Shown here: positions 51,767 to 62,049 of the stretch, piece by piece
Position numbering within the stretch: the stretch's first letter is position 1
Layout: each line of letters opens with the position of its first letter
DNA from: Stigmatella aurantiaca
GTDB taxonomy: Bacteria; Myxococcota; Myxococcia; Myxococcales; Myxococcaceae
DNA length: 64,000 bases
Assembly (NCBI RefSeq): GCF_900109545.1
Contig: NZ_FOAP01000028.1
Span: forward strand, 1-64,000
Reading direction: 5' to 3'
Program-made: the position numbers and the translations under genes
The notes under the pieces: generated by a model
The model's database searches: none
Seen by the model: the letters and a program-made list of their open reading frames with translations, nothing else
Told to the model about the DNA's origin: nothing

Positions 51767-54178
51767 TTACGGGGCGAAGTGGAGAATCATCGCCCGGCTG
51801 CTGCCGTCCGCGTCCTCGGGGAACCCCTCTCCGAAGCCGCCGAAGTGGAGCCCCGTGAGCGAGATGCTCCGGTCCGGCGCCACAGAGAGCCCGTGGGCCC
51901 AGACATAGCCCCCGTGAGACTGCTGCTGGCTCCAGCGGTGCTCCCCACACGCCTGACGGTACTTGGCGACGAAGAGCCCCTCGAAGGGATTCCCGGAGTT
52001 CGCCGCGGTGGTGAGCATTCCGCCCCCGAAGTCGAGCGGCCCCCGGAAGGTCCCCATCACCACCACGTCCCCCGCGGAATCGAAGGCCACCCCCCGGGTG
52101 AACGTGCCGTCCGCGTTGCCCATCCACCGCCACCACCGGTCACTCCCATCCGGCTCCACGACCAGAAGGAAGCCACTGTACATACCGGCGGAGTAACGCT
52201 GCTCCGAGCCGAGGCGGATCCACTGGGAGAAGGCGCCCACGCCCGCGATCGCCCCATCGGGCGCCACCGCGAGATCCAAGAAGCCCCGCTCGGCATAGGG
52301 ATAGGAATCCGCGGGAATGCCCCGGGCCCAGGCCACCTGGCCGGACGGCAGGAGCTTCAGCAGGAACGGCGCGGCCGGATTCGCGGGGAGCACGGTGGAG
52401 CCCACCGTCATCGTGCCCGAGTAGGAGCCCCCCACGGCGACCTCCCCAGAGGGCCCCACGGCCAGCGCCGTGCCCCGGACGGACTCCGTGGCGGTGAAGC
52501 GCTGGTCCCACAGGAGCGTGCCGGTGGCCGAGAACTTGAGCACCCGCACCGTGGCCGCAGGACTCCCCTCCGCCTCGCCCACCGCGAACACCTGTCCCCC
52601 GGCGTCGATGGCGGCATCGCGGAGGGGACCGCCCACGGCGTGGGCCCACAGCAGCGCGCCCTCGGGAGAGTACTTCGCCACGAACCCACCGGCGGCCACC
52701 CCCCCCGCGCCCAGGTTCACGCCCGCGCTGGAGCTGCCCACCAGGGCGATCTGGCCCGCGGCGTTCATCACCACGTCCGCGCCAATCACCGAGCTGCCCG
52801 GCGCACCGAGCCCCTTCGACCAGAGGTGCTGGCCCTGCGCGGTCTGCTTCACCAGCGCGACATCATTGTCGGAGATGGCCCCCGTGCCCTGGTTGGGAAG
52901 GGGGCCCCCGCCAAAGTCCACGCTGCCGTCGTAGTAGGCGATGAACACGCGGTGGCCCTGGGCATCCGTGGCCACGCCCTGGGCGCCATGCTCCCCCGGT
53001 CCGCCCCACGACTGCCCCCCGCGAAAGGTGCCACTGACCGGACTGTCGCCCGGGGCGGGCGTGCAGGTGGCCCGCTCGGTCTTCACCACGAGCTGGGGCC
53101 GCCAGGCGGCATTCGGGTGCTCCCGGGCGGCAAAAGACATCCCGTCGCTGCCCTGGGGCATGAGCCCGAAGGAGACGGTGGGGCCGCCCAGGAACGCCGC
53201 GGTGACGTCCAGCTCCAGCCACTTGCCCTCCGCCACCGCCCCCGCCTGCAGGAAGGAGCCGGTGCTGGCAACGGGCTCCAGGTCCGCGCCAATGGACGTC
53301 TCGGCCCAGTCCACGGAGGTGGTCCAGACCGAGGGGCCCTGCACGGAACCCTTGAGGGCGAACAGCCGCAGCTTCGCGCTCACCACATCCCCGCTCTGCC
53401 CCGGAAGCGCGAAGCGCAGGTAGCTGTCCATCCGGCTGGGGGCACCATCCACGCGCAGCTCGTGCGTGTTGAAGTTGACGTACGTGTGGTCGCTGTCCGT
53501 GTACGCATCCGCCACCGCGCCCACGGTGAAAGTCCCCCCAGGGAGGGGCGTTCCCCCGGGGGCCTGCGTCACCACGAGCTCGGGCGCGCGGGCGCCCGCC
53601 TCCCGGGAACGGAAATCGGCCCCGTCGGTACCGGTGGGAATGAGCGCGAGCGAGACGGTGCCATTGCTGCTCACCAGCGGCGTCACATCCAGCTCCACCC
53701 ACGTGTCGATGGGCACCGGCCCCGCCGTCACCACCGCCGTGCCCTGGCGGGCAGGACGGGTGGCCCAGGTCACCCCGTGCTCGTTCCAGGTGGCGCCCGT
53801 GGCGTAGACGGTGGGCCCGTGAGAGGACGGGTTGGTGTTGAACACCCGCAGCTTCGCGCTCACCACGGAACGGGTCAGCCCCGTCACGGCGAAGCGCAGG
53901 TACGTCTCGCTTCGAGGCGACCCATCCACCTCGAGCAGCGGCGCACCGCCAAAGTTCGTGGAGGGCTTGGCCTCCTGCACGTACGCATCGGCCTCGGCGA
54001 AGAAGCGCATCGCGTTGCTGGCCACCGGGCTGGCGTCCTCCGGCAGGACGCGCATGTCGGGTGTCGTGACACCTTCCGGACGGGGCACCTCGCCCTCCCC
54101 GTCCGCCGTTCCACACGCCACCGCTGTCCCCAGCAGGGCCATGATAAGCCCAACCCTTCCTCCACCCCACCGTCGCAT
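51767..54178 (-). CDS. Lipoprotein with two DNRLRE/CBM96-type domains and a beta-propeller
   Basis: 803 residues from ATG 54176-54178; lipobox in GLIMALLGTAVACGT. Two DNRLRE-type carbohydrate-binding beta-sandwiches occupy about 55-215 and 220-385, each with the repeated design ADAYVQEAKPSTNFGG ... LRFAVTGL ... GVTWATRP ... LDVTPLV. The remainder is a delta-60/SBBP-type beta-propeller with a repeating GxVxAVGEAEG/FVAKYSPEGALLWA pattern. A surface-exposed adhesin or polysaccharide-binding protein. It lies between the two Fes-like lipoprotein esterases on the same strand, about 50 bases from the first. Confidence 0.85.
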   Translation of the reverse strand: MRRWGGGRVGLIMALLGTAVACGTADGEGEVPRPEGVTTPDMRVLPEDASPVASNAMRFFAEADAYVQEAKPSTNFGGAPLLEVDGSPRSETYLRFAVTGLTRSVVSAKLRVFNTNPSSHGPTVYATGATWNEHGVTWATRPARQGTAVVTAGPVPIDTWVELDVTPLVSSNGTVSLALIPTGTDGADFRSREAGARAPELVVTQAPGGTPLPGGTFTVGAVADAYTDSDHTYVNFNTHELRVDGAPSRMDSYLRFALPGQSGDVVSAKLRLFALKGSVQGPSVWTTSVDWAETSIGADLEPVASTGSFLQAGAVAEGKWLELDVTAAFLGGPTVSFGLMPQGSDGMSFAAREHPNAAWRPQLVVKTERATCTPAPGDSPVSGTFRGGQSWGGPGEHGAQGVATDAQGHRVFIAYYDGSVDFGGGPLPNQGTGAISDNDVALVKQTAQGQHLWSKGLGAPGSSVIGADVVMNAAGQIALVGSSSAGVNLGAGGVAAGGFVAKYSPEGALLWAHAVGGPLRDAAIDAGGQVFAVGEAEGSPAATVRVLKFSATGTLLWDQRFTATESVRGTALAVGPSGEVAVGGSYSGTMTVGSTVLPANPAAPFLLKLLPSGQVAWARGIPADSYPYAERGFLDLAVAPDGAIAGVGAFSQWIRLGSEQRYSAGMYSGFLLVVEPDGSDRWWRWMGNADGTFTRGVAFDSAGDVVVMGTFRGPLDFGGGMLTTAANSGNPFEGLFVAKYRQACGEHRWSQQQSHGGYVWAHGLSVAPDRSISLTGLHFGGFGEGFPEDADGSSRAMILHFAP

Positions 54179-54475
54179 GCCGGAGCCCTCCTTGGCTTCT
54201 ACGTGAATAAGCCGCCATTCGGGCAGATTCAGCGAAGCTGTGGGTGCCCAGAGGTGCAGAGGCAATGCCATCTCGCGCACGTTGCTCCCTGAGAAGCCAC
54301 GTCATCACGCAGGGAACGAAATTTCCCTATGGGAGCAAGGGGCGCGGGTACACGGGCCAGGGCCGTGCTCAGCATGGCCCCGGACACCCAGGACGCGCCG
54401 AGAGAGAGCAAGCGCCCAGGCGAAACGCCCGGTGAGGCCCTTGCCGCGAAGGCCCAGGCACCCAAACGTCAGTGC
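54179..54475. other. Intergenic region without a recognisable gene
   Basis: These 297 bases separate the divergent DNRLRE lipoprotein and small membrane protein genes. They are lower in GC around 54300-54330. No RNA gene, no convincing sigma-70 or sigma-54 promoter and no repeat were seen. Promoters for the two divergent genes are presumably here. Confidence 0.5.
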
Positions 54476-54631
54476 ATGAACCTTCTCGTCATTCTACTGG
54501 TCCTGGCGCTGTTGTTCGGTGGAGTTGGCCTCTTCGTCGAGGGGCTGAAGTGGCTGCTCATCATCTCGGCGGCCCTGTTCGTCGCGAGCCTCGTGAGCGG
54601 CGCGATGGGCCGCGGCCGCCTGCGCGCATAA
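54476..54631 (+). CDS. Small hydrophobic membrane protein
   Basis: 51 residues from ATG 54476: two hydrophobic segments (LLVILLVLALLFGGVGLFV and LLIISAALFVASLVSG) and a basic tail GRGRLRA. No clear Shine-Dalgarno. Proteins of this design are widespread in actinobacteria and myxobacteria and have no known function. Kept because of its two well-formed helices and the terminator immediately after it. Confidence 0.55.
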   Translation: MNLLVILLVLALLFGGVGLFVEGLKWLLIISAALFVASLVSGAMGRGRLRA

Positions 54632-54658
54632 CCGTCCTGAAAGAAACCGGAGACTGGA

Positions 54659-54692
54659 AGCCCCTGGGCCCCTGAAGCCCAGGGGCTTTCTC
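54659..54692. terminator. Bidirectional terminator
   Basis: AAGCCCCTGGGC (54659-54670) pairs with GCCCAGGGGCTT (54676-54687), a perfect 12-base stem with a 5-base loop, followed by TCTCT. It lies between the convergent small membrane protein and the esterase with starch-binding domain, whose stop codon is at 54693-54695. Confidence 0.85.
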
Positions 54693-56246
54693 TCAGGGAA
54701 CGAGGGGCGGCTGCGGATACAGGAAACGGAGGATGTGGTCGAAGCGGTCGGCCCACGCTGCTTCATTGTGCTGGCCACCCTCCACCACGGTGTACTTCAG
54801 GTCCGTGTCCACCCCCCAGCCCTTGGCCACCAGCGCATCGCGCAGGGCCTGTGCGTCCTCGACCGTCTCCGTCGTGTCCTGCGAGCTGTCCCCCTCGTCG
54901 GTGCCGATGTCCTCCCAGATGCGCAACGGCAGCTTCCCGGGCAGCGCGTTCACCTGAGTAATGATGTTCTGATTTGCCCACCACACGGAGGGGGAGATAA
55001 CGCCCAGCCGCGTGAAGGTACCGGGGTGTTTCATCCCCAGATACATGGAGACCAGGCCTCCCAGCGAGGAGCCCGCCAGGCCCGTGTACTGGCCTTCCGG
55101 CCTGGTGCGATAGGTGCTGTCGATCAGCGGCTTCAGCTCCTCCACGAGGAACTGGCCATACAGATCCGCCCGTCCGGCATCGGGATAATCCTCGGCATGC
55201 TGGGGCGCTGCGGGCACCTGCGTGTACTCGGCGATGCGGTCCACGGTGTTGTAGATGCCGACGATGATGAGCGGCTCGACCTGGCCCTCGGTCACGAGTT
55301 GCTGCGCCGTCTCGTCCACGCCCCACTCCCCATTAAAGCCGGTGGAGGCGTCCATGAGGTTCTGCCCATCGTGCATGTACAGCACGGGGTAGCGACGGGT
55401 GGGGGTGTCCTTGTAGTCCGGCGGCAGCCAGACGATGACCTTGCGCGGCTTCAGCGTGGCGTTAGAGGGCGTCACCTCCAAGTACCGGATGTCCCCGGTG
55501 AGCACCGGCGGAATGGGAGGGCGCGGCTTTGCCCAGCCCTCCACCGTGATCGACACCCGCTCGAATCCTGTCCCAGTCGTGAGCGTGCGGTTGTTGATGT
55601 CGTTGTTCTGGGCATCCCGCTCCACCGTCTCCCACGTGCCACGCGTCAACTTGAACTCGAGCTTCCGTCCCGGGGCGAAGGACAGCGAGAGGGCATGGCG
55701 GCCATCCACCGCCTTGTAGAGCGCCACGGCGCCGGGATCCCAATTGCCCAGCTCTGGCTGATTGCCCGGCAGGTAGAGAGTGCTGTCCTGCGGGGTGTCC
55801 TCGGGTACCTCGACCACGAACACCGTCTGGGGCTGGGTGATGCCGGAGGGCGGCCCCCAGCGCTCCACGGACACGCCCACGGTCTGTGATTTCTTCGTCA
55901 GCGTGACGGTCTGCCCGGGCACCGGCTGGCCCGAGGCATCGAGCGCCACCTGCTCGGCGGGGGCACTCATCCACACGCGGTAGGTGAGCGCCTCATCCTT
56001 GGGCAGGCGCGTCTTGAGCGAGAACACCCGGCCACCCTGGGAGACGAGCTCCAGCCCCTGTCCCGAGGACCCACCGAGGCCCGGGTCCGCCCCCTGGAGC
56101 CGCAGGACGGCATCCGCGGGCGTCTCCGGGGGCACCGTCACCTCGAACAGAACGTCCGACTCGGAATCACAGCCCGCCAGCACCCCCAGGGTGAAGGCCA
56201 GGAGCAACGGCAACCGATGGCGCAAGAGAGGTCCCATGGGGACCAT
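54693..56246 (-). CDS. Lipoprotein esterase with CBM20-like starch-binding domain
   Basis: 517 residues from ATG 56244-56246; another ATG at 56237 is possible. Lipobox in LLLAFTLGVLAGCDS. Then a beta-sandwich, and a CBM20-type domain about 135-245 with YLPGNQPELGNWDPGAVALYK, the classical starch-binding signature. The C-terminal Esterase_D domain has RRYPVLYMHDGQNLMD, the nucleophile in LAGSSLGGLVSMYLGMKHPG and the late Asp/His (DEGDSS ... GGQHNEAAW). It is a paralogue of 50874-51719. The starch-binding module suggests it acts on a polysaccharide-linked ester. Confidence 0.87.
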   Translation of the reverse strand: MVPMGPLLRHRLPLLLAFTLGVLAGCDSESDVLFEVTVPPETPADAVLRLQGADPGLGGSSGQGLELVSQGGRVFSLKTRLPKDEALTYRVWMSAPAEQVALDASGQPVPGQTVTLTKKSQTVGVSVERWGPPSGITQPQTVFVVEVPEDTPQDSTLYLPGNQPELGNWDPGAVALYKAVDGRHALSLSFAPGRKLEFKLTRGTWETVERDAQNNDINNRTLTTGTGFERVSITVEGWAKPRPPIPPVLTGDIRYLEVTPSNATLKPRKVIVWLPPDYKDTPTRRYPVLYMHDGQNLMDASTGFNGEWGVDETAQQLVTEGQVEPLIIVGIYNTVDRIAEYTQVPAAPQHAEDYPDAGRADLYGQFLVEELKPLIDSTYRTRPEGQYTGLAGSSLGGLVSMYLGMKHPGTFTRLGVISPSVWWANQNIITQVNALPGKLPLRIWEDIGTDEGDSSQDTTETVEDAQALRDALVAKGWGVDTDLKYTVVEGGQHNEAAWADRFDHILRFLYPQPPLVP

Positions 56247-56252
56247 TATGGC

Positions 56253-57215
56253 TCAGAACGGCCAGCGCGCCTTGCGCAGCAGGGCGCTGGCCTCGGCGTT
56301 CTTCGGGTCCAGCTTCAGCACCTCCTCCAGGTGGCGCTTGGCGATGTTCCCGGCCTTCCCGTCCATCAGGACCTGGGCCAGCAGCAACCGTTGGGGGATC
56401 CGGTCCGGTGCCAGGTCCACCGCCCGCTGCGCGTGGACGCGCTGCTCGTTCCAGTCCACCCCGAGCGTCCGGGAGGCCCGGGCGGCCCGGAAGGCGGCCT
56501 CCGCATGCTGGGAATCCAGACCACAGGCCTTCCGGTAGAACTCCAGGGCCGAGGAGAGATTTCCCTGCTTCTCTAGCTCCAGCCCCTGCTCGAACTCCCG
56601 CTGTCCCCGCTGTGCGTCATTCCGCCGGCGGACCTCGCCCAGGAGCGTGGACGCCTCGCGGTTCTTCGCGTCCACCGCCAGGGCCTGGTTCAGGTCCTTG
56701 GTGGCCTGCTCGAAGTCCCCCCGCTCCAGGGCCGCCTTGCCCCGCGTCAGCAGATCGGTGACCCGGTGGGTATGCGCCAGGTACGGGTGGCGGGAGAGCC
56801 GGGACTGGCGCTCGGCCCGCCGCGCCTCATCCAGAGGTGACGGAGCCGCCGCAGGAGGGGCCGGGGTGGGCGCCGGAGAGGGCGGACGCGCGGGGGAGAC
56901 CGGGGCAGCCCCGGACAACTGCGGGTGCTCCCGGAGGTAGGCCGCACGGCGCTCGGGATGGGTGAGGACGGTGTGGGCCTCGGACACACGCCGGAAGATG
57001 CGCTCGATGCGTGCCCGGAAGGTGCCCAGGTTCTTTCCGCCAAAGCGGTCCGGATGGTAGCGCTTCGAGAGTTCGAGGAAGGCCTGCTTCACCTCATCGG
57101 CCGGCGCCCCAGGGCGCAGCCCCAACTGGGTGAAGTAGTCCTGTCCTTCCTGCTTCCGCTCGAACTCGATGATCTCTTTCTGAAGCTCGGGCGGAAGGTC
57201 CACCAACTCAGGCAT
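56253..57215 (-). CDS. DnaJ-domain protein with tetratricopeptide-type repeats
   Basis: 320 residues. J domain at about 25-95: DYFTQLGLRPGAPADEVKQA, then LSKRYHPDRFGG with HPD. A Pro/Ala linker follows, then TPR-type helices (ALERGDFEQATKDLNQALAVDAKN, ALEFYRKACGLDSQHAEAAF, AKRHLEEVLKLDPKNAEASA). No Gly/Phe or zinc region, so it is not a general DnaJ but a dedicated co-chaperone or assembly protein. It is followed 6 bases later by the esterase gene. Myxobacteria encode many such J-TPR proteins; partner unknown. Confidence 0.87.
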   Translation of the reverse strand: MPELVDLPPELQKEIIEFERKQEGQDYFTQLGLRPGAPADEVKQAFLELSKRYHPDRFGGKNLGTFRARIERIFRRVSEAHTVLTHPERRAAYLREHPQLSGAAPVSPARPPSPAPTPAPPAAAPSPLDEARRAERQSRLSRHPYLAHTHRVTDLLTRGKAALERGDFEQATKDLNQALAVDAKNREASTLLGEVRRRNDAQRGQREFEQGLELEKQGNLSSALEFYRKACGLDSQHAEAAFRAARASRTLGVDWNEQRVHAQRAVDLAPDRIPQRLLLAQVLMDGKAGNIAKRHLEEVLKLDPKNAEASALLRKARWPF

Positions 57216-57254
57216 CTCTGTGGCTCCTCGGTGGGGCCGAAGCCCCGGTGTGGC

Positions 57255-58505
57255 TCAGGCGGGGGTGAGCACCCGCTCGAGGATTCGCAGGCCTTCATCC
57301 AACTCCTCCCGGGTCACCGTGAACGCGGGAGCGAAACGAAGGGTCTTCTCACCCGCGGCATTCAGCAGCAGCCCTTGCTCGCGGCAGCGGGTGACGATGG
57401 GGGCGGCCTCCTGGTGGAGCTCGATGCCGGCGAGCAACCCCCGGCCGCGCACGTCCTGGATGAGGGTGGGCAGGCGGGCCTGGAGCTCCCGGCCCCGGGC
57501 CAGGAAGTACTCGCCCTTCTCCGCCACCTCGCGGAGCATCTGCGGCTCGCGGATGAGGCGGACCACGACGTTGGCGGCGGTGGCGGACACGAGGTTGCCG
57601 CCAAAGGTGGAGCCGTGCGTCCCGGAAGGCAGGCTCTTGGCCGCCTCTTCCGAGCAGAGCATCGCCCCGATGGGCAGCCCGTTGCCGAGCGCCTTCGCCA
57701 GGCTGATGGCATCCGGCTGGATGCCGTCGTGCTGGAAGGCGAAGAGCTTGCCGGTGCGGCCCATGCCCGTCTGCACCTCGTCCACGAGCAACAGGAGACC
57801 CTTCTCGTCACACAACGCGCGCAGGGCCTTGAGGAAACCCGGAGGCGCGGCGCGCACCCCACCCTCGCCCTGCACGGGCTCCACCAGGATGGCGGCCGTC
57901 TGGGGGCCCACGCGCTGGCGCACCGCCTCCAGGTTGCCGTACGGGACGTGCTGGAAGCCCGCGGGCAGCGGCTCGAAGCCCTTCTGGTACTTGGCCTGGC
58001 CGGTGGCGGTGACGGTGGCCAGCGTGCGGCCGTGGAAAGAGTTCTCGAACGTGAGCACTTCGAAGCGCTCGGGGTGGCCCCGGTCCTTCATCACCCGGCG
58101 CGCCAGCTTGAGGAGCGCCTCGTTGGCCTCCGCCCCCGAGTTGCAGAAGAAGGCGCGCGGCAGCCCCGAGAGCGCGGTGAGCTGGGCGGCCAGCTCGATC
58201 TGCGGCTCCGAGTAGAAGGCGTTGGAGACATGCCACAGGGTCTCCACCTGCGCCTTCACGGCGGCCACGACTTCGGGGTGGCAGTGCCCGAGCGCGCACG
58301 TGGCGATTCCGCCCAGCAGATCCAGATACGAGCGCCCATCGGCATCCCACACGCGCGAGCCACGGCCCCGGACCAAGACGATGGGCTGCTGCTTGTAGTT
58401 CTGCAGCAGGTGGGCCTTGGCCTTCTCGATCCACACGCCACTCGAAGCCTGCGAGGAGGTCGGCGCCGGAATGGCGGGGGTGAGATCGGGATCGGGAGTC
58501 TGCAA
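57255..58505 (-). CDS. argD: Acetylornithine aminotransferase (class III aminotransferase)
   Basis: 416 residues from TTG 58503-58505, chosen because GAGAGGA lies about 7 bases upstream; an earlier TTG at 58541 lacks one. PLP class III fold: LLGGIATCALGHCHPEVV, FFCNSGAEANEAL, FENSFHGRTLAT, the DEVQTGMGRTGKLFAFQ Asp motif and the PLP lysine in ISLAKALGNGLPIG. Transaminates N-acetylornithine in arginine synthesis; ornithine or succinyl-diaminopimelate aminotransferase activity is also possible. It is 38 bases after hslU on the same strand. Confidence 0.88.
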   Translation of the reverse strand: MQTPDPDLTPAIPAPTSSQASSGVWIEKAKAHLLQNYKQQPIVLVRGRGSRVWDADGRSYLDLLGGIATCALGHCHPEVVAAVKAQVETLWHVSNAFYSEPQIELAAQLTALSGLPRAFFCNSGAEANEALLKLARRVMKDRGHPERFEVLTFENSFHGRTLATVTATGQAKYQKGFEPLPAGFQHVPYGNLEAVRQRVGPQTAAILVEPVQGEGGVRAAPPGFLKALRALCDEKGLLLLVDEVQTGMGRTGKLFAFQHDGIQPDAISLAKALGNGLPIGAMLCSEEAAKSLPSGTHGSTFGGNLVSATAANVVVRLIREPQMLREVAEKGEYFLARGRELQARLPTLIQDVRGRGLLAGIELHQEAAPIVTRCREQGLLLNAAGEKTLRFAPAFTVTREELDEGLRILERVLTPA

Positions 58506-58543
58506 GTCGGTTCCTCTCAGGGGACGGCGCGAAGCCGCCAAGG

Positions 58544-59941
<1,398 letters not shown>

Positions 59942-59952
59942 GGGCAGGGCTC

Positions 59953-60480
59953 CTAGAGCTCTTCGAAGGTGACGTGCGAGTTGGTGTAGACGCAGATATC
60001 CCCAGCGATGGCCATGGCGTGCGTGGCAATCTCGCGGGCGGACAGGGTGGTGTGGCTCTGCAGGGCCCGGGCGGCGGCCAGGGCGTAGTGGCCCCCGCTG
60101 CCCACGGCGGCGATGCCGTGGTCGGGCTCGATGACGTCGCCCGCGCCGGAGAGGATGAAGGTCTTCTCGCGGTCGGCGACGATGAGCAGGGCCTCCAGGC
60201 GGCGGAGGAAGCGGTCGGTGCGCCAGTCCTTACCCAGCTCCACGCAGGCGCGGGCGAGGTTCTTCTGGTGCTCCTTGAGCTTGGCCTCGAAGCGCTCGAA
60301 CAAGGTGAAGGCATCGGCGGTGCTGCCCGCGAAGCCGGCGAGGACGTTGCCCTCGCCGATGCGGCGCACCTTCTTGGCCGTGTTCTTCATGATGGTCTTG
60401 TCGAGGCTGACCTGCCCATCACCCGCGATGACGACTTTCCCCTCGCGGCGCACGCAAAGGATGGTGGTGCCATGGAACAT
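59953..60480 (-). CDS. hslV: ATP-dependent protease subunit HslV
   Basis: 175 residues. Ntn-hydrolase: MFHG is followed by TTILCVRR, where processing exposes the catalytic Thr, as in the HslV family. Then the [14 protein letters not shown] segment, [20 protein letters not shown] and the [15 protein letters not shown] helix. Proteolytic double-hexamer core of the HslUV complex. First gene of hslV-hslU-argD and then J-TPR; the region upstream holds an inverted repeat. Confidence 0.96.
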   Translation of the reverse strand: MFHGTTILCVRREGKVVIAGDGQVSLDKTIMKNTAKKVRRIGEGNVLAGFAGSTADAFTLFERFEAKLKEHQKNLARACVELGKDWRTDRFLRRLEALLIVADREKTFILSGAGDVIEPDHGIAAVGSGGHYALAAARALQSHTTLSAREIATHAMAIAGDICVYTNSHVTFEEL

Positions 60481-60528
60481 GAGAACGTGTTTAACAAGGC
60501 GAGCGCCGGGTTTCCAAGGAAGACCGCC

Positions 60529-60572
60529 GGGCTGTCCGCCCTCTTACTTTCACTACTCGGAAGGGACAGCCC
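60529..60572. repeat. Gapped 9-bp inverted repeat between hslV and the CAP gene
   Basis: GGGCTGTCC (60529-60537) and GGACAGCCC (60564-60572) form a perfect inverted repeat around a 26-base A/T-richer centre, in the 145-base divergent interval. A small second stem CCTGT-GAAG-ACAGG follows at 60574-60587. It does not match CIRCE. It may be an operator or an RNA stem-loop; the sequence alone does not decide. Confidence 0.4.
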
Positions 60573-60625
60573 GCCTGTGAAGACAGGGGCGTGATTTCCG
60601 GAAGGCCGATGAGAATGATGGGGCC

Positions 60626-61243
60626 ATGCGCTCCCTTCTCTCCCGCCCCCTGTCCCTGACCTGCCTCCTCGGATGCCTTGCGGCGTGCGGAGCGAGCGCG
60701 AAGGAGAAGCGTCAGGAGACCACTGTGGTGACCCGGACGGTCAGGACTCCGCCTGCCGCGCCCGCGCCGAAGAGCAGCCCGCCGCCCAACGCGTTCGCGC
60801 GAGACATGCTGGAGACGCACAACCAGGCGCGGGCCACGGCGCGGCCGGTGCCCAAGCCTCCCCTGCCCCCGCTGCAGTGGTCGGCGGAGGCCGCGAAGCA
60901 GGCCGAGTCCTGGGCGAAGCAGTGCACGTTCGAGCACAACCCGAACCGGGGCCCCTACGGAGAGAACCTGGCGGCGGCCACGCCGGGGGCCTGGAAGACG
61001 CCGGAGGTGGTGAAGAGCTGGAACGCGGAGGTGGCCGACTACAACTTCAGCCGGAACACCTGCGCGAAGGGCAAGATGTGCGGCCACTACACGCAGGTTG
61101 TCTGGCGGAACACCACGCACGTGGGCTGCGCGAAGCGCACGTGCACGAAGAACTCACCGTTCGGCAAGGACTTCCCCACCTGGGACTTGTGGGTGTGCAA
61201 CTACGCGCCACCGGGGAACGTGGTGGGCCAGAAGCCGTATTGA
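60626..61243 (+). CDS. CAP-superfamily (SCP/PR-1) lipoprotein
   Basis: 205 residues. Lipobox in LTCLLGCLAACGAS, a Pro/Ala linker, then a CAP domain: MLETHNQARA near its start, the central FEHNPNRGPYGENLAAATPG (His, Gly-Glu-Asn), MCGHYTQVVWRNTTHVGC (His, Gln-Val-Val-Trp), and a terminal WDLWVCNYAPPGN. The cavity His residues are kept. Cys pairs are numerous. CAP proteins are secreted and bind lipids or act as antimicrobials or proteases; role here unknown. It is divergent from hslV. Confidence 0.9.
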   Translation: MRSLLSRPLSLTCLLGCLAACGASAKEKRQETTVVTRTVRTPPAAPAPKSSPPPNAFARDMLETHNQARATARPVPKPPLPPLQWSAEAAKQAESWAKQCTFEHNPNRGPYGENLAAATPGAWKTPEVVKSWNAEVADYNFSRNTCAKGKMCGHYTQVVWRNTTHVGCAKRTCTKNSPFGKDFPTWDLWVCNYAPPGNVVGQKPY

Positions 61244-61269
61244 GCATCAGCGCGGTAAGATGACGGCCC

Positions 61270-62049
61270 ATGCGCTTGAGCATCGTGGGATTGCTGACCG
61301 GAATCGTCCTCTCCGCATGCACGACAGCGACCTCCGCAGGGCGCAGTCCACGCACGTACGCATGGAGCACCGACTCCCCCTCAAACGCGTGCCGGGTCAA
61401 TCCCGCCAACTGCGCCGCCATGGGGATGACCCGTAGGGATGCAGCCGAAACCGGGCTCTCCATCGCGGCGGCGCTCAAGACCTTGAACCCGGAGGAGACG
61501 CTCGAACTCCATCAACTCTTGCACGAATGCGCGAAATGGGCGGATGACGAAGTCAACCAGCGGCGATTGGCAGGACAACGCCCCACCCACCAGCAGTGCC
61601 AAGAGCTGATTCAAGACGCACACGGGAAGCAAGCCGCAAGAGCCGTCGTCTTCGGAATCGAAAAGCACGAGGCTGCCCTTCAGTGCGCCCAAGAGAAACT
61701 GGGAAAGTTCCGGCCAGGAGGCTTCAGCCTCCAGCAACGCTACGGCTACGACAGAGAATCGAAGCGAATATGGCTGATCAGCGAGGCCCAAGCCCAAAAG
61801 CTTATTCGCCAGAACCAAGGGAAAGCATTAAGAGGGACGCTTGTTCCCGACGTCGTCATCCATACCGGCAATGCGCTGCAGATCCTGGCCGTCTACGATT
61901 TTAAATTTCCCTGTCCCGGAAGCAACACGGCTCGATGGAACGTCTACCCCCAAGGGCACGCATACGAATACAGCGATCAAGGCAATATTTACAGGCACGC
62001 TTTCGGAGTAACACCTCTTCGCGCCTCACCAGTCTGGGGAATCCAATGA
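61270..62049 (+). CDS. Candidate lipoprotein toxin with PD-(D/E)XK-like C-terminus
   Basis: 259 residues. Signal peptide ending in lipobox VLSAC (Cys17). The middle holds a helical, cysteine-bearing region (LHECAKWADDEVNQRRLAG, HQQCQELIQDAHGKQAAR). The C-terminus reads TLVPDVVIHTG ... VYDFKFPCPG: Pro193-Asp194 and Asp210-x-Lys212, a PD-(D/E)XK nuclease pattern of the VRR-NUC kind. Overlapping ATGA joins it to an immunity-like gene. Its design, lipoprotein plus nuclease-like C-terminus plus downstream immunity, matches SitA-type toxins delivered by outer-membrane exchange in myxobacteria. Base composition is visibly lower in GC than the flanks. Toxic activity is inferred, not shown. Confidence 0.7.
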   Translation: MRLSIVGLLTGIVLSACTTATSAGRSPRTYAWSTDSPSNACRVNPANCAAMGMTRRDAAETGLSIAAALKTLNPEETLELHQLLHECAKWADDEVNQRRLAGQRPTHQQCQELIQDAHGKQAARAVVFGIEKHEAALQCAQEKLGKFRPGGFSLQQRYGYDRESKRIWLISEAQAQKLIRQNQGKALRGTLVPDVVIHTGNALQILAVYDFKFPCPGSNTARWNVYPQGHAYEYSDQGNIYRHAFGVTPLRASPVWGIQ

